DNA of 64,000 nt, from the NCBI GenBank assembly GCA_030762935.1, contig CM060880.1:10946501-11010500 (forward strand), read 5' to 3'. Under the pieces are notes generated by a model. That model was given only the letters and a program-made list of their open reading frames with translations. It ran no database searches and had not been told where the DNA came from. The translations under genes and the position numbers were made by a program. Source of the DNA: Hymenopus coronatus (lineage: Eukaryota; Arthropoda; Insecta; Mantodea; Hymenopodidae). This document shows, piece after piece, positions 43,684 to 55,143 of the stretch. Numbering within the stretch: position 1 is the stretch's first letter; each line of letters opens with the position of its first letter.

Positions 43684-44537
43684 ACTTTCTCTACACGTAC
43701 TATGTACATGGTGTATAGAGAAGGTATTGCATTCCACCCAAAAATTCGATACCGAGATTTCACCGGAAATAGACGTTTTAGGGTCCCCATAATCCAAAAT
43801 AATTATTTTCAGAAAAAGTCCGTGTGTGTGTATGTGTGTGTGTGTCCGTGCATCTGTGACCATGATAACTCAAAAACGAAAAGTCGGTAAAAAACCAAAC
43901 CTGGTATTTAAGTTCAGTATTTTCCAGGGATGCGACACGAAGATTTTGAGAAAAATCCCCTCACCCCAACATACCCTTTACATGGAACTTTTTGCGAAAT
44001 TTTTATTTTCTCAAAAATGGCTCTAACGATTTTGATTAAAATATCGTATATTAAAAACATTTACCTGCCAAATAAAATGTATATATCCTGAATTTTCTTG
44101 GAATAGCCTCTAAAGACGACTTTATTCTGGATGAATTTTACGGACTTTTGCATAACTGCTAAATCGTAAGAGGTGTACAAGAACTTACCACACAACATAT
44201 GTAGAGTACATTAAAACACTCAATTTATGTTATATACACATTTTTCGTGGAGTTGATCTTTTTTTAGATATTCCTTGTTTTTGGTTTCAGTTTTAAAAAA
44301 CTTATACTTTTCTCATACAGGAATTTGTTAGCCGCTGTCCATACAAACAAAGGAACTTCAGTCACATAGCAACCAGCTTTTGACTATCACTTTCACCTAT
44401 GGTATTCCCTTAATTTGCTTCTACTTACAAGGAAGTAATTTTTTCTCGATTAGCATGAAGTAAATAGAAGCATAATCTTTTTAATAATAATTTGTTGCAG
44501 AGATGTAGAGAAAGTCACGTGAATGGAACACATTAGA
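43684..44537 (+). mobile_element. HP-TG element, full length
   Basis: A good reference copy. It starts ACTTTCTCTACACGTACTAT, then GTACATGGTGTATAGAGAAG, TTCGATACCGAGATTTCACC, a short TG tract (43820-43845), AACTCAAAAACGAAAAGTCGG and GATGCGACACGAAGATTTTG. It ends GAGAAAGTCACGTGAATGG...CATTAGA. TTTTT flanks both ends (43679-43683, 44538-44542). Confidence 0.93.
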
Positions 44538-44542
44538 TTTTT

Positions 44543-45020
44543 GTTTTATGGAATTCACAGAAAACGTTTGTTTCCAAAATGGCGATTTGGAATGCAATAG
44601 TGATGGAAACGGGTGTACAGCCAGTAAGCAAACTTAACACCACCCTATACTCGATAGCGTCTTGGAGGGATTTTCTTTTTTCCGTTAGGGAAGCGCCTCA
44701 CGTAAACAGACGACACTCCCCTCTTGGCTGCATAACCAAAAACGCTTTTAAGTGGCCGTCGCTTTGCATGTCAGCATCATGTTAATTTGTTTATTTAGTT
44801 TTTTTCTTCCGCCGCAGTATGCGATGAAATTACTGCGGACACAAAAATACTCTGCCATTGCATTTACAGACTTAATCAATATCGCAAGAACGTAGTCTTC
44901 TGGGTGAAACATATGTTCAGTTAAACTAGTACATAGTAATGTTCCTAGCGACACTAGGAAACACGTGACAGATCTGGTTGCTACAGTCGCCTGGCTTTGT
45001 CTATCCATTCCTCAATAATA
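44543..45020. other. Unassigned segment
   Basis: No gene or repeat recognised. It is more balanced in composition than its neighbours. Confidence 0.4.
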
Positions 45021-45725
45021 GTGTGTGTGTATGGGCAGCATAGCTCAAAAACGAAAAGACCGTTGAATACCAAACTTGGTGTTTAATTTCGGTATCTTCC
45101 AAGGATGCGACACCAAGATTTTCAAGAAAATCCCCCACCCCCAATTACCGTTTACATGGAACTTTTTTCGAAATTTTTGATTTTCTCAAAAATTAACGAT
45201 TTTGATTAAAATATCGTATATTAAAGATATTTACCTGACAAAATGTGTATCTTGAATTTTCTGGGAACAACCTCTGAAGACTACTTTATTCTGGATGAAT
45301 TTTACGGAACTTTGCATAACTGCTAAACCGTAAGAGATGGACAAAAACTTGTCACACATAAAAATGTAGAGCACGTTAAAACATACAATTATGTTATATG
45401 CATTTTTTTTTCATGGAGTTGATCGTTTTTTAAATATTCCGTTATATTGGTTTCAGCTTTAAAAACGTATACTTTTTTCATACAGGAATTTGTCAACCCC
45501 TGTCCATATAAACAAAGGAACTTCAGTCACATAGCAACCAGTTTTTGACTATCACTTTAATCTATGGTACTCCCTTATTTTGTTTCTACTTAGAAGGAAG
45601 CAAGTAATAAGACTATTTCTGCTAATTTTTTCTGGATTAGCATGAAATAAATAGAACCATAAAATTTTCTAACAATTTTTTGTTGCAGAGATGTAGAGAA
45701 AGTCATGTGAACGGAAGACATCAAA
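45021..45725 (+). mobile_element. HP-TG element, lacking the hairpin end
   Basis: Begins at the TG tract (GTGTGTGTGTATGGGCAGCA), continues through ATACCAAACTTGGTGTTTA and GATGCGACACCAAGATTTTC, and ends GAGAAAGTCATGTGAACGG...CATCAAA. Truncation at the microsatellite recurs in other copies. Confidence 0.87.
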
Positions 45726-45796
45726 TTTTTTTATTAGTAATGCTCCTCTCTTATATGTATACATACATTGAAGGGTACACAGGCATAACAGTTAAT

Positions 45797-46028
45797 ATTA
45801 TTAGAACCAGTTGAAAAATCCAATATCACTGCTGGGATTTGAACATGGTTCTCCCGCTATCCGTGCGGTTGCCCTGACCACTAAGCTACTGTGACAACTT
45901 GCTGTTATGGCCTTCCATCCGCCAACTGATTATATGTGTTTTAACCGGTTCAACCAACCAGTATGTCTCACTTCAGAAGTGTTCAAATCCCGGCTGTTGC
46001 TTTGAATTTCTCAACTGGTTCTAATAAT
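45797..46028. repeat. Inverted repeat with tRNA-like arms (second locus)
   Basis: Arms at 45797-45844 and 45981-46028 are inverted copies: each has GTTCAAATCCC, then a TTGGATTTTTCAACTGG-like or TTGAATTTCTCAACTGG stretch, then TTCTAATAAT. The left arm extends into a tRNA-like head in complement (GGTTGCCCTGACCACTAAG). The layout matches 27488-27885, although the arms are more diverged. Confidence 0.75.
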
Positions 46029-46044
46029 CAGCTTTGGTGCTTTA

Positions 46045-46729
46045 ATCACACATTTCCCTGTAGATACAAAGGAATGGGGGAGTACACTAGACCTGAGCGG
46101 TATCTCTTTACAGCTGGTCACTCTGTGTTTCTTGGCCAGGAGGAAGTAAAAAGAATAGCGACAGCCCATTTAAGAAAAGTATAAACATTTAAAATTGAAG
46201 ACATATCTGGGAAACGGTTAATTTAAATGTATATTGGCATAACTTGTATGCTTTAACGAGATATACAGTTTATTTAACTCGTGCCAGTTATGAAACATTT
46301 AACCAAAATGAAGTGGGCTTGAGAGGATAGTTCTAGAAAATTCAAGATATATAAATGTTGTCATGAAACTATCTTAAGCATGTGGTATTTTAATAAAACT
46401 CGTCAGGCATTTTGAGAAAATAAAAATTTGCGAGAAACGTGTCATGTAAAGAGCAATTTGGCTTCGTGTAGCAACCTTGAGATAAGCTGAACTTAAATAT
46501 CAAATTTGGTATTGACCCAGATTTGTTTTTGAGTTACGCTGTTCACAGACACACTTGCGGATGCTCGCGCGCACACACATACATACCAGAAACCTTTTCC
46601 CTAAAAATGCTTTTTTTATTCACGTAATCTTCAAATCGTGAATTTCCAGTGAAACTTCGGTATCGAATTATTGGGTGAAATACAAAACCTTCTCTACCTA
46701 CTGCATCTACTATACAGAGAAAGGAAAGT
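46045..46729 (-). mobile_element. HP-TG element, truncated at the CAGA end
   Basis: Minus-sense body from ACACATTTCCCTGTAGATAC to the hairpin end (CTACCTACTGCATCTACTAT, ACAGAGAAAGG). GGCTTCGTGTAGCAACC corresponds to the CTTCGTGTCGCATCC core. Confidence 0.78.
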
Positions 46730-46959
46730 AAAAATGTCATATTTGTATTCACATTGCTTTCTCTCTCCAGATTATTTGCTTTATCATTACTTTGCAGAAA
46801 TAGTTACATTTTATTGGAGGCACAACAGGGATACAATACTTCGAATCGATAGTCAGATATTTAAAAATGCATCGCTCTAATCTGACCTAAAAATTTCATA
46901 CCCTTGTACATGACATCGCGAGAAACACATGAAAAGCAGCACCTCTTGAAAAAGTGGTA

Positions 46960-48105
46960 AAGAATTGAAAATTTAAACCAACTTAATGAGCATCTTAGTA
47001 ATTGATGATGTCACAAAAATGTTATTTGAAATCAATTGACCTTTTAAAGAGATCTGCGTTTTTACATTTATATCCATCTCTTAACGTTTACTCGGCAAAC
47101 AAAATTGTGCAAAATTCCTTCAGAATGAAGAGGGCTTGACAAACTATTTCCAAAGCAACTCAGGGTACACATTTTCTTATTTTCCTGTAAATACCTTAGA
47201 CAAGTGATATTTTAATCCAAATCATAAGATCCATTTTTAATAAAATTGAACATTTCGAACAATAAAAAAAAAAAAAAACAATCTTAGAAAAATGTCCGTA
47301 TGTGTGTTCGTGTGACTGTTATTTTAATATCTTCCAAGGATGCGACACGAAGATTTCCAGGAAAATCACCCCATACTAACATTTACATGAAAAAAAAATC
47401 GAAATCTTTGATTTTCTCAAAAATGGCAAACAATTTTGATTACAATACCGTATATTAAAGATATATACATCGCAAATGAAATGTATATCTTAAATTTTCT
47501 GGGAATAGCCTCTTCATTCCGGATGACAAAAACTTACTACACACAAATATAGATATAGCTCTAAACACAGAATTTAGGAAATTACCATTTCCGAGACATT
47601 CTTTGTTATTGGTTTCGGGTTTAAAATGCATTAACTTTTTTCATATGGGATTTTTTTTTTATTTAGTTTAATGTCCTTTAACCTGGTCGGTCCTATCGGA
47701 AAATGATGCTCAAATGGTCTCGGAGTCATGAAGCTTTAAGCTACTCGCAATTATTTTTTCAGGACGAGGGAAAACCCCGAAAAAATACCTTATCCGGGTA
47801 ACTCACCCTAAGCGAGATTCGAACTCGCGATCTGTTGAGTATGAGGCAGACACGCTACGCAGGCCGACTGCGGGAGTTTGTCAGCTCCTGACAAATTTCA
47901 ATCCCACAGCATCCAGTTTTAAAATATCTTACTATTGCTTTAGCCTAGTGCATCACCATATTTCTCTTCTGCTAATAAGGAAGCAATTATTAGGACACTT
48001 TCTTATATCTTCTGTTTATTTAGGTTAGAACGAAGAAGGATAAGTATTTATAATAATACTCGTTGCAGAATAGCTAGAGAAAGTCATGTGAGTGCAACAT
48101 ATCTG
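46960..48105 (+). mobile_element. HP-TG pieces: minus fragment, then plus copy split by SINE-B
   Basis: 46960-47255 is a minus-sense body. From about 47270 a plus-sense copy has GATGCGACACGAAGATTTCC and AAATTTTCTGGGAATAGCCT and ends CTAGAGAAAGTCATGTGAGTG...ATCTGG. SINE-B at 47651-47868 splits it at the CATATGGGA/TTTGTCAGCTCC position. Confidence 0.78.
47651..47868 (-). mobile_element. SINE-B copy
   Basis: Complement of SINE-B: TTTAATGTCCTTTAACCTGG, GATGCTCAAATGGTCTCGG, CACCCTAAGCGAGATTCGAA, CTCGCGATCTGTTGAG and ATGAGGCAGACACGCTACGC. The GGGATTTTTT and GGGAGTTTGT flanks suggest a decayed target duplication. Confidence 0.87.
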
Positions 48106-48386
48106 GTTTTTAAAAATTGTTATCTAGTATCCTTGGAAGATTATGAATTTAAATGTGAAGGCTTTTTAATTTCTCTAGCATATATGTATAATACACACAA
48201 TAATTATTATTCTGTTCACTTACCTGCCTTATTTTATTACCCCTGTAGTTTATTTTAGCACTATTACTTGCATTGTGTTAAAAATGTATAATTAATATGG
48301 TAAAGAGAACGAAAAGTACAACACTCCAAGCAGTAGCACGCTATAGATCCCAACAATTGCATGGAAATAAATTCGCAACGAAATGA
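48106..48386. other. Unassigned short spacer
   Basis: A faint HP-TG-like piece may be present at 48115-48180 (TCCTTGGAAGATTATGAA). Nothing else is recognised. Confidence 0.35.
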
Positions 48387-48391
48387 AAAAA

Positions 48392-49259
48392 TCTGATGTG
48401 TTCCATTCACATGACTTTCGCTATATCTCTGTAACAAATTATTGTTAATAAGCTTATCTTTTATTTATTTCATGCTAATCGAGAAAAATTATCAGAAATA
48501 GTTTTATTTCTTGCTTTCTTGTAAGTAGAAGTGAAATAAGGGAGTACCGTAGGTTAAAGTGAAAGCCAAAAGCTGGTTGCTATGTGACTGATGTTCCTTT
48601 GATTCTATGGACAGGAAAATTCCTGTATGAGAAAAGTATAAGTTTTTCAAAGCTGAAACCAAGAAAAAGGAATATCTCAAAAACCATCAACTCCACGAAA
48701 AAAATGCATATAACATAAATTGTGTGTTTTAACGTGCTCTACATTTTTTGTGTGTTAAGTTTTTGTCCATCTCTTACGGTTTAGTAGTTATGCAAAATTC
48801 ATCCAGAATAAAGTAGTCTTCAGAGGCTATTCCCAGAAAATTCAAAATATACATTTTATTTGTCAGGTAAATATCTTTAATATATGATATTTTAATCAAA
48901 ATCGTAAGAGCCATTTTTTAAAAAATCAAAATTTTCGAAAAAAAATCCATGTAAAGGGTAATTTGAGGTGGGGAGATTTTTCTCAAAATCTTCATGTCGT
49001 ATCCCTGGAAGATAATAAACTTAAATACCTAGTTTGGTATTTTACCGACTTTTCGTTTTTGAGTTATCGTGTTCACAGACACACGGACACGTGGACACAC
49101 GGACACAAGGACACACACACACGGACCTTTTTCTGAAAATACTTTTTTGGATACAGGGGGCTCTAAAGGATATATTTCTGATGAAATCTCGGTATCGAAC
49201 TTTTTGGTGGAGTGCAATACCTTCTCTATACACTATGTACATAGTACGTATAGAGAAGT
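48392..49259 (-). mobile_element. HP-TG element, full length, tandem partner 1
   Basis: Starts TCTGATGTGTTCCATTCACA after AAAAA (48387-48391). It ends ACACTATGTACATAGTACGT, ATAGAGAAGT. It carries diagnostic variants AAGCTTATCTTTTATTT, GTGAAAGCCAAAAGCTGG and GTGACTGATGTTCC, shared only with the adjacent copy. Confidence 0.93.
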
Positions 49260-49264
49260 AAAAA

Positions 49265-50143
49265 TCTGATGTGTTACACTCACATGACTTTCTCTATATC
49301 TCTGTAAATTATTATTGTTAATAAGCTTATCTTTTATTTTTTTCATGCTAATCGAGAAAAATTAGCAGAAATAATCGTATTTCTTGCTTTATAGTAAGTA
49401 GAAGCGAATTAAGGGAGTACCATAGGTTAAAGTGAAAGCCAAAAGCTGGTTGCTATGTGACTGATGTTCCTTTGTTTGTATTGACAGGAGTTGACAAATT
49501 CCTGTATGAGTAAAGTGTAAGTTTTTCAAAGCTGAAACCAATAAAAAGGAATATCTCAAAAAACGATCAACTCCACGAAAAAAATGTATATAACATAAAT
49601 TGTGTGTTTTAACGTGCTCTACATTTTTATGGGTTAAGTTTTTGTCCATCTCTTACGGTTTAGTAGTTTTGAAAAATTCATCCAGAATAAAGTAGTCTTC
49701 AGAGGCTATTCCCAGAAAATTCAGAATATACATTTTATTTGTCAGGTAAATAACTTTAATGTACGATATTTTAATCAAAACCGTTAGAGCCATTTTTTAG
49801 AAAATCAACATTTTCGAAAAAAGTTCCATGTAAAGGGTAGTTAGGAGTGGGGGGATTTTTCTCAAAATCTTCGTGTCGCATCCCTGGAAGATACTAAACT
49901 TAAATACCAAGTTTGGTATTTTACCGACTTTTCGTTTTTGAGTTATGTGTTCACAGACTCACGGACACACGGACACACACACGGACACACACACGGACAC
50001 ACACACGGACCTTTTTTTGAAAATTCTTTTTTTTGGGATACAGGGGATCCTAAAACATATATTTCCGGTGAAATCTCGTTATCGAATTTTTTGGTGGAGT
50101 GCAATACATTCTCTATACACTATGTACATAGTATAGAGAAAGT
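49265..50143 (-). mobile_element. HP-TG element, full length, tandem partner 2
   Basis: Follows partner 1 after exactly AAAAA (49260-49264). Starts TCTGATGTGTTACACTCACA and ends CACTATGTACATAGTATAGA, GAAAGT, then AAAAA (50144-50148). Its microsatellite is a GGACACACACAC repeat (49971-50009). Confidence 0.93.
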
Positions 50144-50148
50144 AAAAA

Positions 50149-50483
50149 TGACCAACATATAGTAGATTTCAGTATAACTTACCCAAGAGCAGAACTAGGA
50201 CGAGAAATTTGCAGGATAAAGCCACGACCAGTATGTTTGCTGCCATACTTCCGACACTGAAACAGAGTTAAAAGCATCATTTTATTCCTGAGTAATATTT
50301 AGTCTATTACCATTGCTTATTTTGCAGAGTAAGTTTAAAACAAAGAACTTAATTTCTTTAATGACTGATTCCCATTTTAGTACATGCTAAATAATATCCT
50401 AAAAATGTTTTAGGGTGTGTGTGTGTGTTTTTATTTGCGCAAATGTTAGTTTCGGAGAAATAATAGAATGTAATTTTTAAAAA
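50149..50483. other. Unassigned spacer
   Basis: No gene recognised. A short GTGTGTGTGT run lies at about 50416. Confidence 0.35.
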
Positions 50484-52105
50484 TCTGATGTGTTCCATTC
50501 ACGTAACTTTCTCTTGCTGTTCCACGATTCCAAATACAGACTATTCCTACAATAGATTATTCTTGTATCTACATCATATTAATCAAGAATTGCTTCCTTC
50601 CAAGTAGAAGGGAAATAAGGGAATACATTAGGCTAAAGCGATAGCTAAATATTTTAAATGTTGGTCGCTCTGTGAAATAATTGAGGTTCGGTTCGCTTTG
50701 CATGGTCTTGTTTGAGAAAAGTAAAGTCGTTTAAAACTGAAACCAATAACAAGGAATATTTCGGAAACGGCCAACTTTACAAAAAAAAAAAAAACGTATA
50801 TGAAATAAATTATGTGCTTTTGCGAGATATACATTTTTACTTTCTCTATACGAACTATGTACATAGTGTATAGAGAAGGTATTGCACTCCACCAAAAAAT
50901 TCGATACCGAAATTTCACCGGAAATATATGTTTTAGGGTCCCCTTTATCTAAAAAAAGTATTTTCAGAAAAAGGTCTGTGTGTGTGTCCGTGTGTCAGTG
51001 TGTCCGTGTGTCTGTGAACACGATAACTCAAAAACGAAAAGTCGGTAAAATACCAAACTCGGTATATAAGTTTAGAATCTGCCAGGAATGCGACACTAAG
51101 ATTTTGAGAAAATTTTGAGAGATTGAGAAAAATCCCAAACTATCCTTTACATTGAACTTTTTTCGAAAATTTTGATTTTCTAAAAAAAAATGGCTCTATC
51201 GATTTTGCTTAAAATATCGTATATTAAAGATATTTACCCGACAAATAAGATGTATATTTTGAATTTTCTGGGAATAGCCTATGAAGACTATTGAGTGGAT
51301 TTTCCGGAATTTTGTATAACTGCTAAACCGTAAGAGATAGACAAAAAGTTACTGCACAAAAAATGTAGAGCACATTAAAACACACAGTTTATGTTGTATA
51401 CATTTTTTTTCTTGGAGTTGATCGTTTTTGAGATATTCCTTGCTTTTGTTTTCAGGGTCGAAAATCTTAACCTTTCTCATACAGGAATTTGTCAACTCAT
51501 GTCCATACAAACAAAGGAACTTCAGTCACATAGTAATCAGCTTTTGACTGTCGCTTTAGCCTATGCTACTCCATTATTTCCTTTCTACTTAAAAGGAAGA
51601 AGGTAATAAAACTATATCTGCTAATTTTTATTGATTAGCATGAAGTAAATAGAAGTCTAAGCTTTTTAAGAATAATGTGTTGCAGGGATATAGAGAAAGT
51701 CTTGTGAATGGTACACATCAGATTTTTATGTAGTAAATTTTTGTCTATCTTCAGTTACGCAAAATTCATCCAGAACAAAGAGATCTTCAGAGGCTATTCT
51801 CAGAAAATTCAAGACATACATTTTATTGGTCGTGTAAATATCTTTAACATATGCTATTTCAATACAAATCGTTGAGCCATTTTTGTAAAAATAAAAATGT
51901 TCGATTGTTTTTCGTGTAAAGGGACATTTGGGGTTTGGGGAGTTTTCTCAAGTTCTTATTTTAAATACCATGTTTGGTATTTAAACATGTTTTTATACAA
52001 TAGACCCTTAAATATGTATTTCCGGCGAAATCTCGGTATCAAATTTTTGGGTGGAATGCCAAACCTTCCCTATATACTATGCACATAGTACCTCACAGAG
52101 AAAGT
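50484..52105 (-). mobile_element. HP-TG element, minus sense, split by a plus copy
   Basis: Left part 50484-50838 (TCTGATGTGTTCCATTCACG to GCGAGATATACATTTTT). Right part 51723-52105 (TTTTTATGTAGTAAATTTTT, CAGTTACGCAAAATTCATCC, hairpin end ACTATGCACATAGTACC). The two parts are contiguous in intact copies. The insertion falls at the conserved ACATTTTT site. Confidence 0.88.
50839..51722 (+). mobile_element. HP-TG element, full length, nested in another copy
   Basis: Starts ACTTTCTCTATACGAACT and ends TAGAGAAAGTCTTGTGAATG, GTACACATCAGA. TTTTT lies at 50834-50838 and 51723-51727. TG/CCGTG tract at about 50978-51014. Confidence 0.93.
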
Positions 52106-52439
52106 AAAAATCCTTACTAAGAGATCTCAATGAAGAATAACATAAGGTGTGTAAAATATTTCCCTTTTATTTCAATTGTGTAGTATGCAATGAAAACGTA
52201 CACATTTGTAATGTAGAGAATATAAATGCACAATAATTTTGTTTGGTTGAGAGAAATAACTGTAATATATGGGGGTATTTTAAGCCCAATTAAAGTTAAA
52301 GATAACGTAATAAAATCACTTAGAATCGATAGCACGTTTAAAAAAAAACTATTAAATTTATCACCCTTCTCATAGGAATAAAATCACTGTAACATAAGCA
52401 TTAAATAGGTTTGAAATCGCAATAGCAACACTATTAATA
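52106..52439. other. Unassigned AT-rich spacer
   Basis: No gene or repeat recognised. Confidence 0.35.
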
Positions 52440-52692
52440 CGACTCACCTTTAACAGCAATGGTCATATCGGTTACTCTTTTTTTTCTTTCTGTTTTTTTA
52501 AGGTTTGAAAAAATATTGACTATTGGTATAGTGTAATCTCGCGTGAATGTTCATTTGATTTTATACATTAGAACACAAATACATTCATATTCCAGACTCT
52601 AGAGAGGAAATTGGCACCTCCAGCCGGAAATCGAACCCAGGAACTGTTGCATAACAAGCAGGTGCCCTACCGACTGAACTACGGGGCCGGTC
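52440..52692 (-). mobile_element. SINE-D copy
   Basis: On the minus strand a tRNA-like head begins near 52692: CCCCGTAGTTCAGTCGGTAG (A box), a loop TTGTTAT with apparent GTT anticodon, GGTTCGATTTCC (B box). The body ends in AGAGTCTGGAATATGAATG. The 3' words AATGGTCATATCGG near 52460 are shared with 5870-6104. Weak stem pairing argues against a functional tRNA-Asn. Confidence 0.75.
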
Positions 52693-52787
52693 CCCGAGTT
52701 TTTGTGGGCTTCCTAAATGTTCGGTTTAGTATTTTACTGCAAGGAATGTGTCATTAGTGGAATATTCATAGCAGTAATATAAAAATA

Positions 52788-53100
52788 TCTGATGTGTTCC
52801 ATTCACACGACTTTCTCTACGTCTCTACAATAAATTATTGTTAAAAAGCTTATGCTTCTATTTACTTCATGCTAATCGAGAAAAAAATAGCAGGGATAGT
52901 CTTATTACTTGTTTCCTTGTAAGTAGAAGCGAAATAAGGGAGTACCATAGGTTAAAGTGATAGTCAAAAGCTGGTTGCTATGTGACTGAAGTTTCTTTGT
53001 TTGTATGGATAGGAGTTGACAAATTCCCATATGAGAAAAGTATACTTTTTTAAAGCTGAAACCAGTAAAAAGGAATATCTCAAAAACGATCCACTCCAAG

Positions 53101-53176
<76 letters not shown>

Positions 53177-53221
53177 AAATTGTGTGTTTTAACGAGCTCT
53201 ACATTTTCTGTTAAGTAAGAA
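52788..53221 (-). mobile_element. HP-TG element, left half only
   Basis: Starts TCTGATGTGTTCCATTCACA and runs to AACGAGCTCTACATTTTCTG. A TA then TG microsatellite (53104-53176) has expanded where other copies read AAAAAATGTATATAACATAAA. The remainder is replaced by a plus-sense copy. Confidence 0.88.
53104..53176. repeat. TA-TG compound microsatellite
   Basis: About 57 bp of TA repeats followed by about 16 bp of TG. It arose at the ATGTATATAACATAAATTGTG stretch of an HP-TG copy, not at the usual TG site. Confidence 0.96.
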
Positions 53222-54148
53222 AAGTTCAAGAAAATCTCCTCACCCCCAACTACCGTTTACATGGAAATTTTTTCGAAAAGTTTGATTTTCTCAAAAATGG
53301 CCATAACGATTTTGATTAAAATATCGTAAATTAAAGATATTTACGTGACAAATATGTATATCTTGAATTTTCTGAGTCGCCATCCGTGGTGTAATGTTTA
53401 CCATGCTAACTTCATATACCCAAGGTCGCGGGTTCAAACTCGGCGGAGGACGATGGATTTTTTCGGGCGTAAAAATCCTTAGCATGGCTTCCTTCGGAAG
53501 GGAAGTAAAACCGTTGGTCCTTTGTCATAGATTTACGCACGTAAGAGAACCTCAAGCCTGAAAGAGAGGCCTCGGAGCAAAATTAAGCGGTCTTACACGC
53601 CCAATTTAGAATGGGACGCTGAGAACCACTGCAGTTAAAGAGCTCCGTAAATAACACTCCATTTACATTTTTTTTTTAATTTTCTGGGAACAGCCTCTGA
53701 AGACTACTTTATTCTGGATGAATTTTACGAAATGTTGCATAACTACTAAACCGTAAGAAATGGACAAAAACTTACCACACAAAAAATGTAAAGCACATTA
53801 AAACACACAATTTATGTTATATACATTTTTTTCGAGGAGTTGATCGTTTTTGAGATATTCCTTGTTTTTGATTTCAGCTTTGAAAAACTTGTACTTTTCT
53901 CATACAGGAACTCGTGTCCACTCGTGTCCATACAAACAAAGGAACTTCAGTCACCTAGTAATCAGCTTTTGACTGTCACTTTAACCTATGTTACTCCCTT
54001 ATTTCGCTTCTACTTACAAGGAAGTAAGTAATAAGACTGTTTCTGTTAATTGTTTCTCGATTAGCATGAAGTAAATAGAAGAATAAGCTTATTCACAATA
54101 ATTTGTTACACAGAAGTAGAGAAAGTCATGTGAATGGAACACATCAGA
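53222..54148 (+). mobile_element. HP-TG element, plus sense, split by SINE-A
   Basis: Lacks the hairpin end. It begins AAGTTCAAGAAAATCTCCTC, ACCCCCAACTACCGTTTAC. SINE-A at 53375-53677 interrupts AATTTTCTGGGAACAGCC. It ends GAGAAAGTCATGTGAATGG...CATCAGA. Confidence 0.9.
53375..53677 (+). mobile_element. SINE-A copy, full length
   Basis: 303 bp, flanked by AATTTTCTG at 53366-53374 and 53678-53686 (9-bp target duplication, verified against uninterrupted copies reading AATTTTCTGGGAATAGCC). Head GTGGTGTAATGTTTACC, B box GGTTCAAACTC, and a 3' T-run. Confidence 0.95.
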
Positions 54149-54832
54149 TTTGTTATTATTAATGTTTCATATTATACTTACTAATACATAGGAATTAGTT
54201 ACATTACTCAATATGGTAACAGTAGCTGTAATTCAGAATAGCTAAGGTGGATGTTTCGCCTTGTATTTGTTGTTGTTGTGAGGGGTAGTTGCTGAATCTG
54301 TCACGGTTTGGCACCTAGAGTCTCTGTAAATGCCGAAGATCTAACGACAGAGGAGTCCGTTTTTCCAATTGCCGGCGTTCTTTCCGGTAGTTGTGCTGCG
54401 TCTCCAGCCAGCAGAATCCAAATATATGTGGCAAATATGCTCCAGCTGCCAGTTTGCCTGTTGGAATTCCAAGGCTAAACAGAGTTCACGTTTTTGTTGT
54501 GCCCCACCGTAGATGACACACCCGTTAGCAAGTGTAAATAAAGCTTTTATAGAGAGCAGCACAAAGTCTCTCCTGCTATAGCGTTTTGATAGCCATTATG
54601 TTATAGATTGGTTTTGGGACGACCGTTTTCATAAATATTCATTAGAATTACGAATTCTTTGTCAAAAGGACAATCAATTTGATTTACGCGGATTGACCAT
54701 CTGAAATTACCAATGTCGCTTAAAGTAGTCTGAAATAAAACACGCCTTAACTTTTCAGGTAGTAAAAAAGTTTTGACCGTTTAGAAACGTTTGATTTACA
54801 AAATCAATAATGTGCAACTAAGTCCAGCACCT
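54149..54832. other. Unassigned region
   Basis: Minus-strand frame 54341-54562 is open for 73 residues and cysteine-containing but unrecognised. No repeat recognised. Confidence 0.35.
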
Positions 54833-54843
54833 CCAGACACTGT

Positions 54844-55132
54844 TGTAATGGTTACCATGCTGACTTCATAAGCCCAAGGTCGCGGGTTCAAACCCGGCGG
54901 AGTACGATGGATTTTTTTCGGGTGTAAAAATCCTTAGCATAGCTTCCTTCGGTAGGGAAGTAAAGCCGTTGGTCCCGTGTCGTAGATTTACAGCACGTAA
55001 AAGAACCTCAAGCCTGATAGAGAGGCCTCTGAGCAAAATTAAGCGGTCTTTCACGCCCAATTTAGAATGGGACGCTGAGAACCAGAGTAGTTAGAGCGTC
55101 CATAAATAACACGCCATTTACATTTTTTTTTT
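54844..55132 (+). mobile_element. SINE-A copy, near full length
   Basis: 289 bp, lacking only the first bases of the head. GTAATGGTTACCATGCTGAC, B box GGTTCAAACCC and the full body through GAGCGTCCATAAATAACACG with a T-run. CCAGACACTGT (54833-54843) and CCAAACACTGT (55133-55143) flank it as an 11-bp target duplication with one change. Confidence 0.93.
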
Positions 55133-55143
55133 CCAAACACTGT

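Noticed and set aside
43675..44026. Recurrent peptide-like strings in HP-TG copies (for example FHPKIRYRDFTGN and NKMYILNFLGIAS) as a conserved element-encoded protein
   Set aside because: The strings recur because the DNA is repetitive. The frames are short, on both strands, broken at the microsatellite, and show no domain. I treat the element as non-coding.
52618..52692. tRNA-Asn gene on the minus strand
   Set aside because: The GTT anticodon loop and B box are present, but the acceptor and anticodon stems pair poorly. The sequence continues into the SINE-D body.
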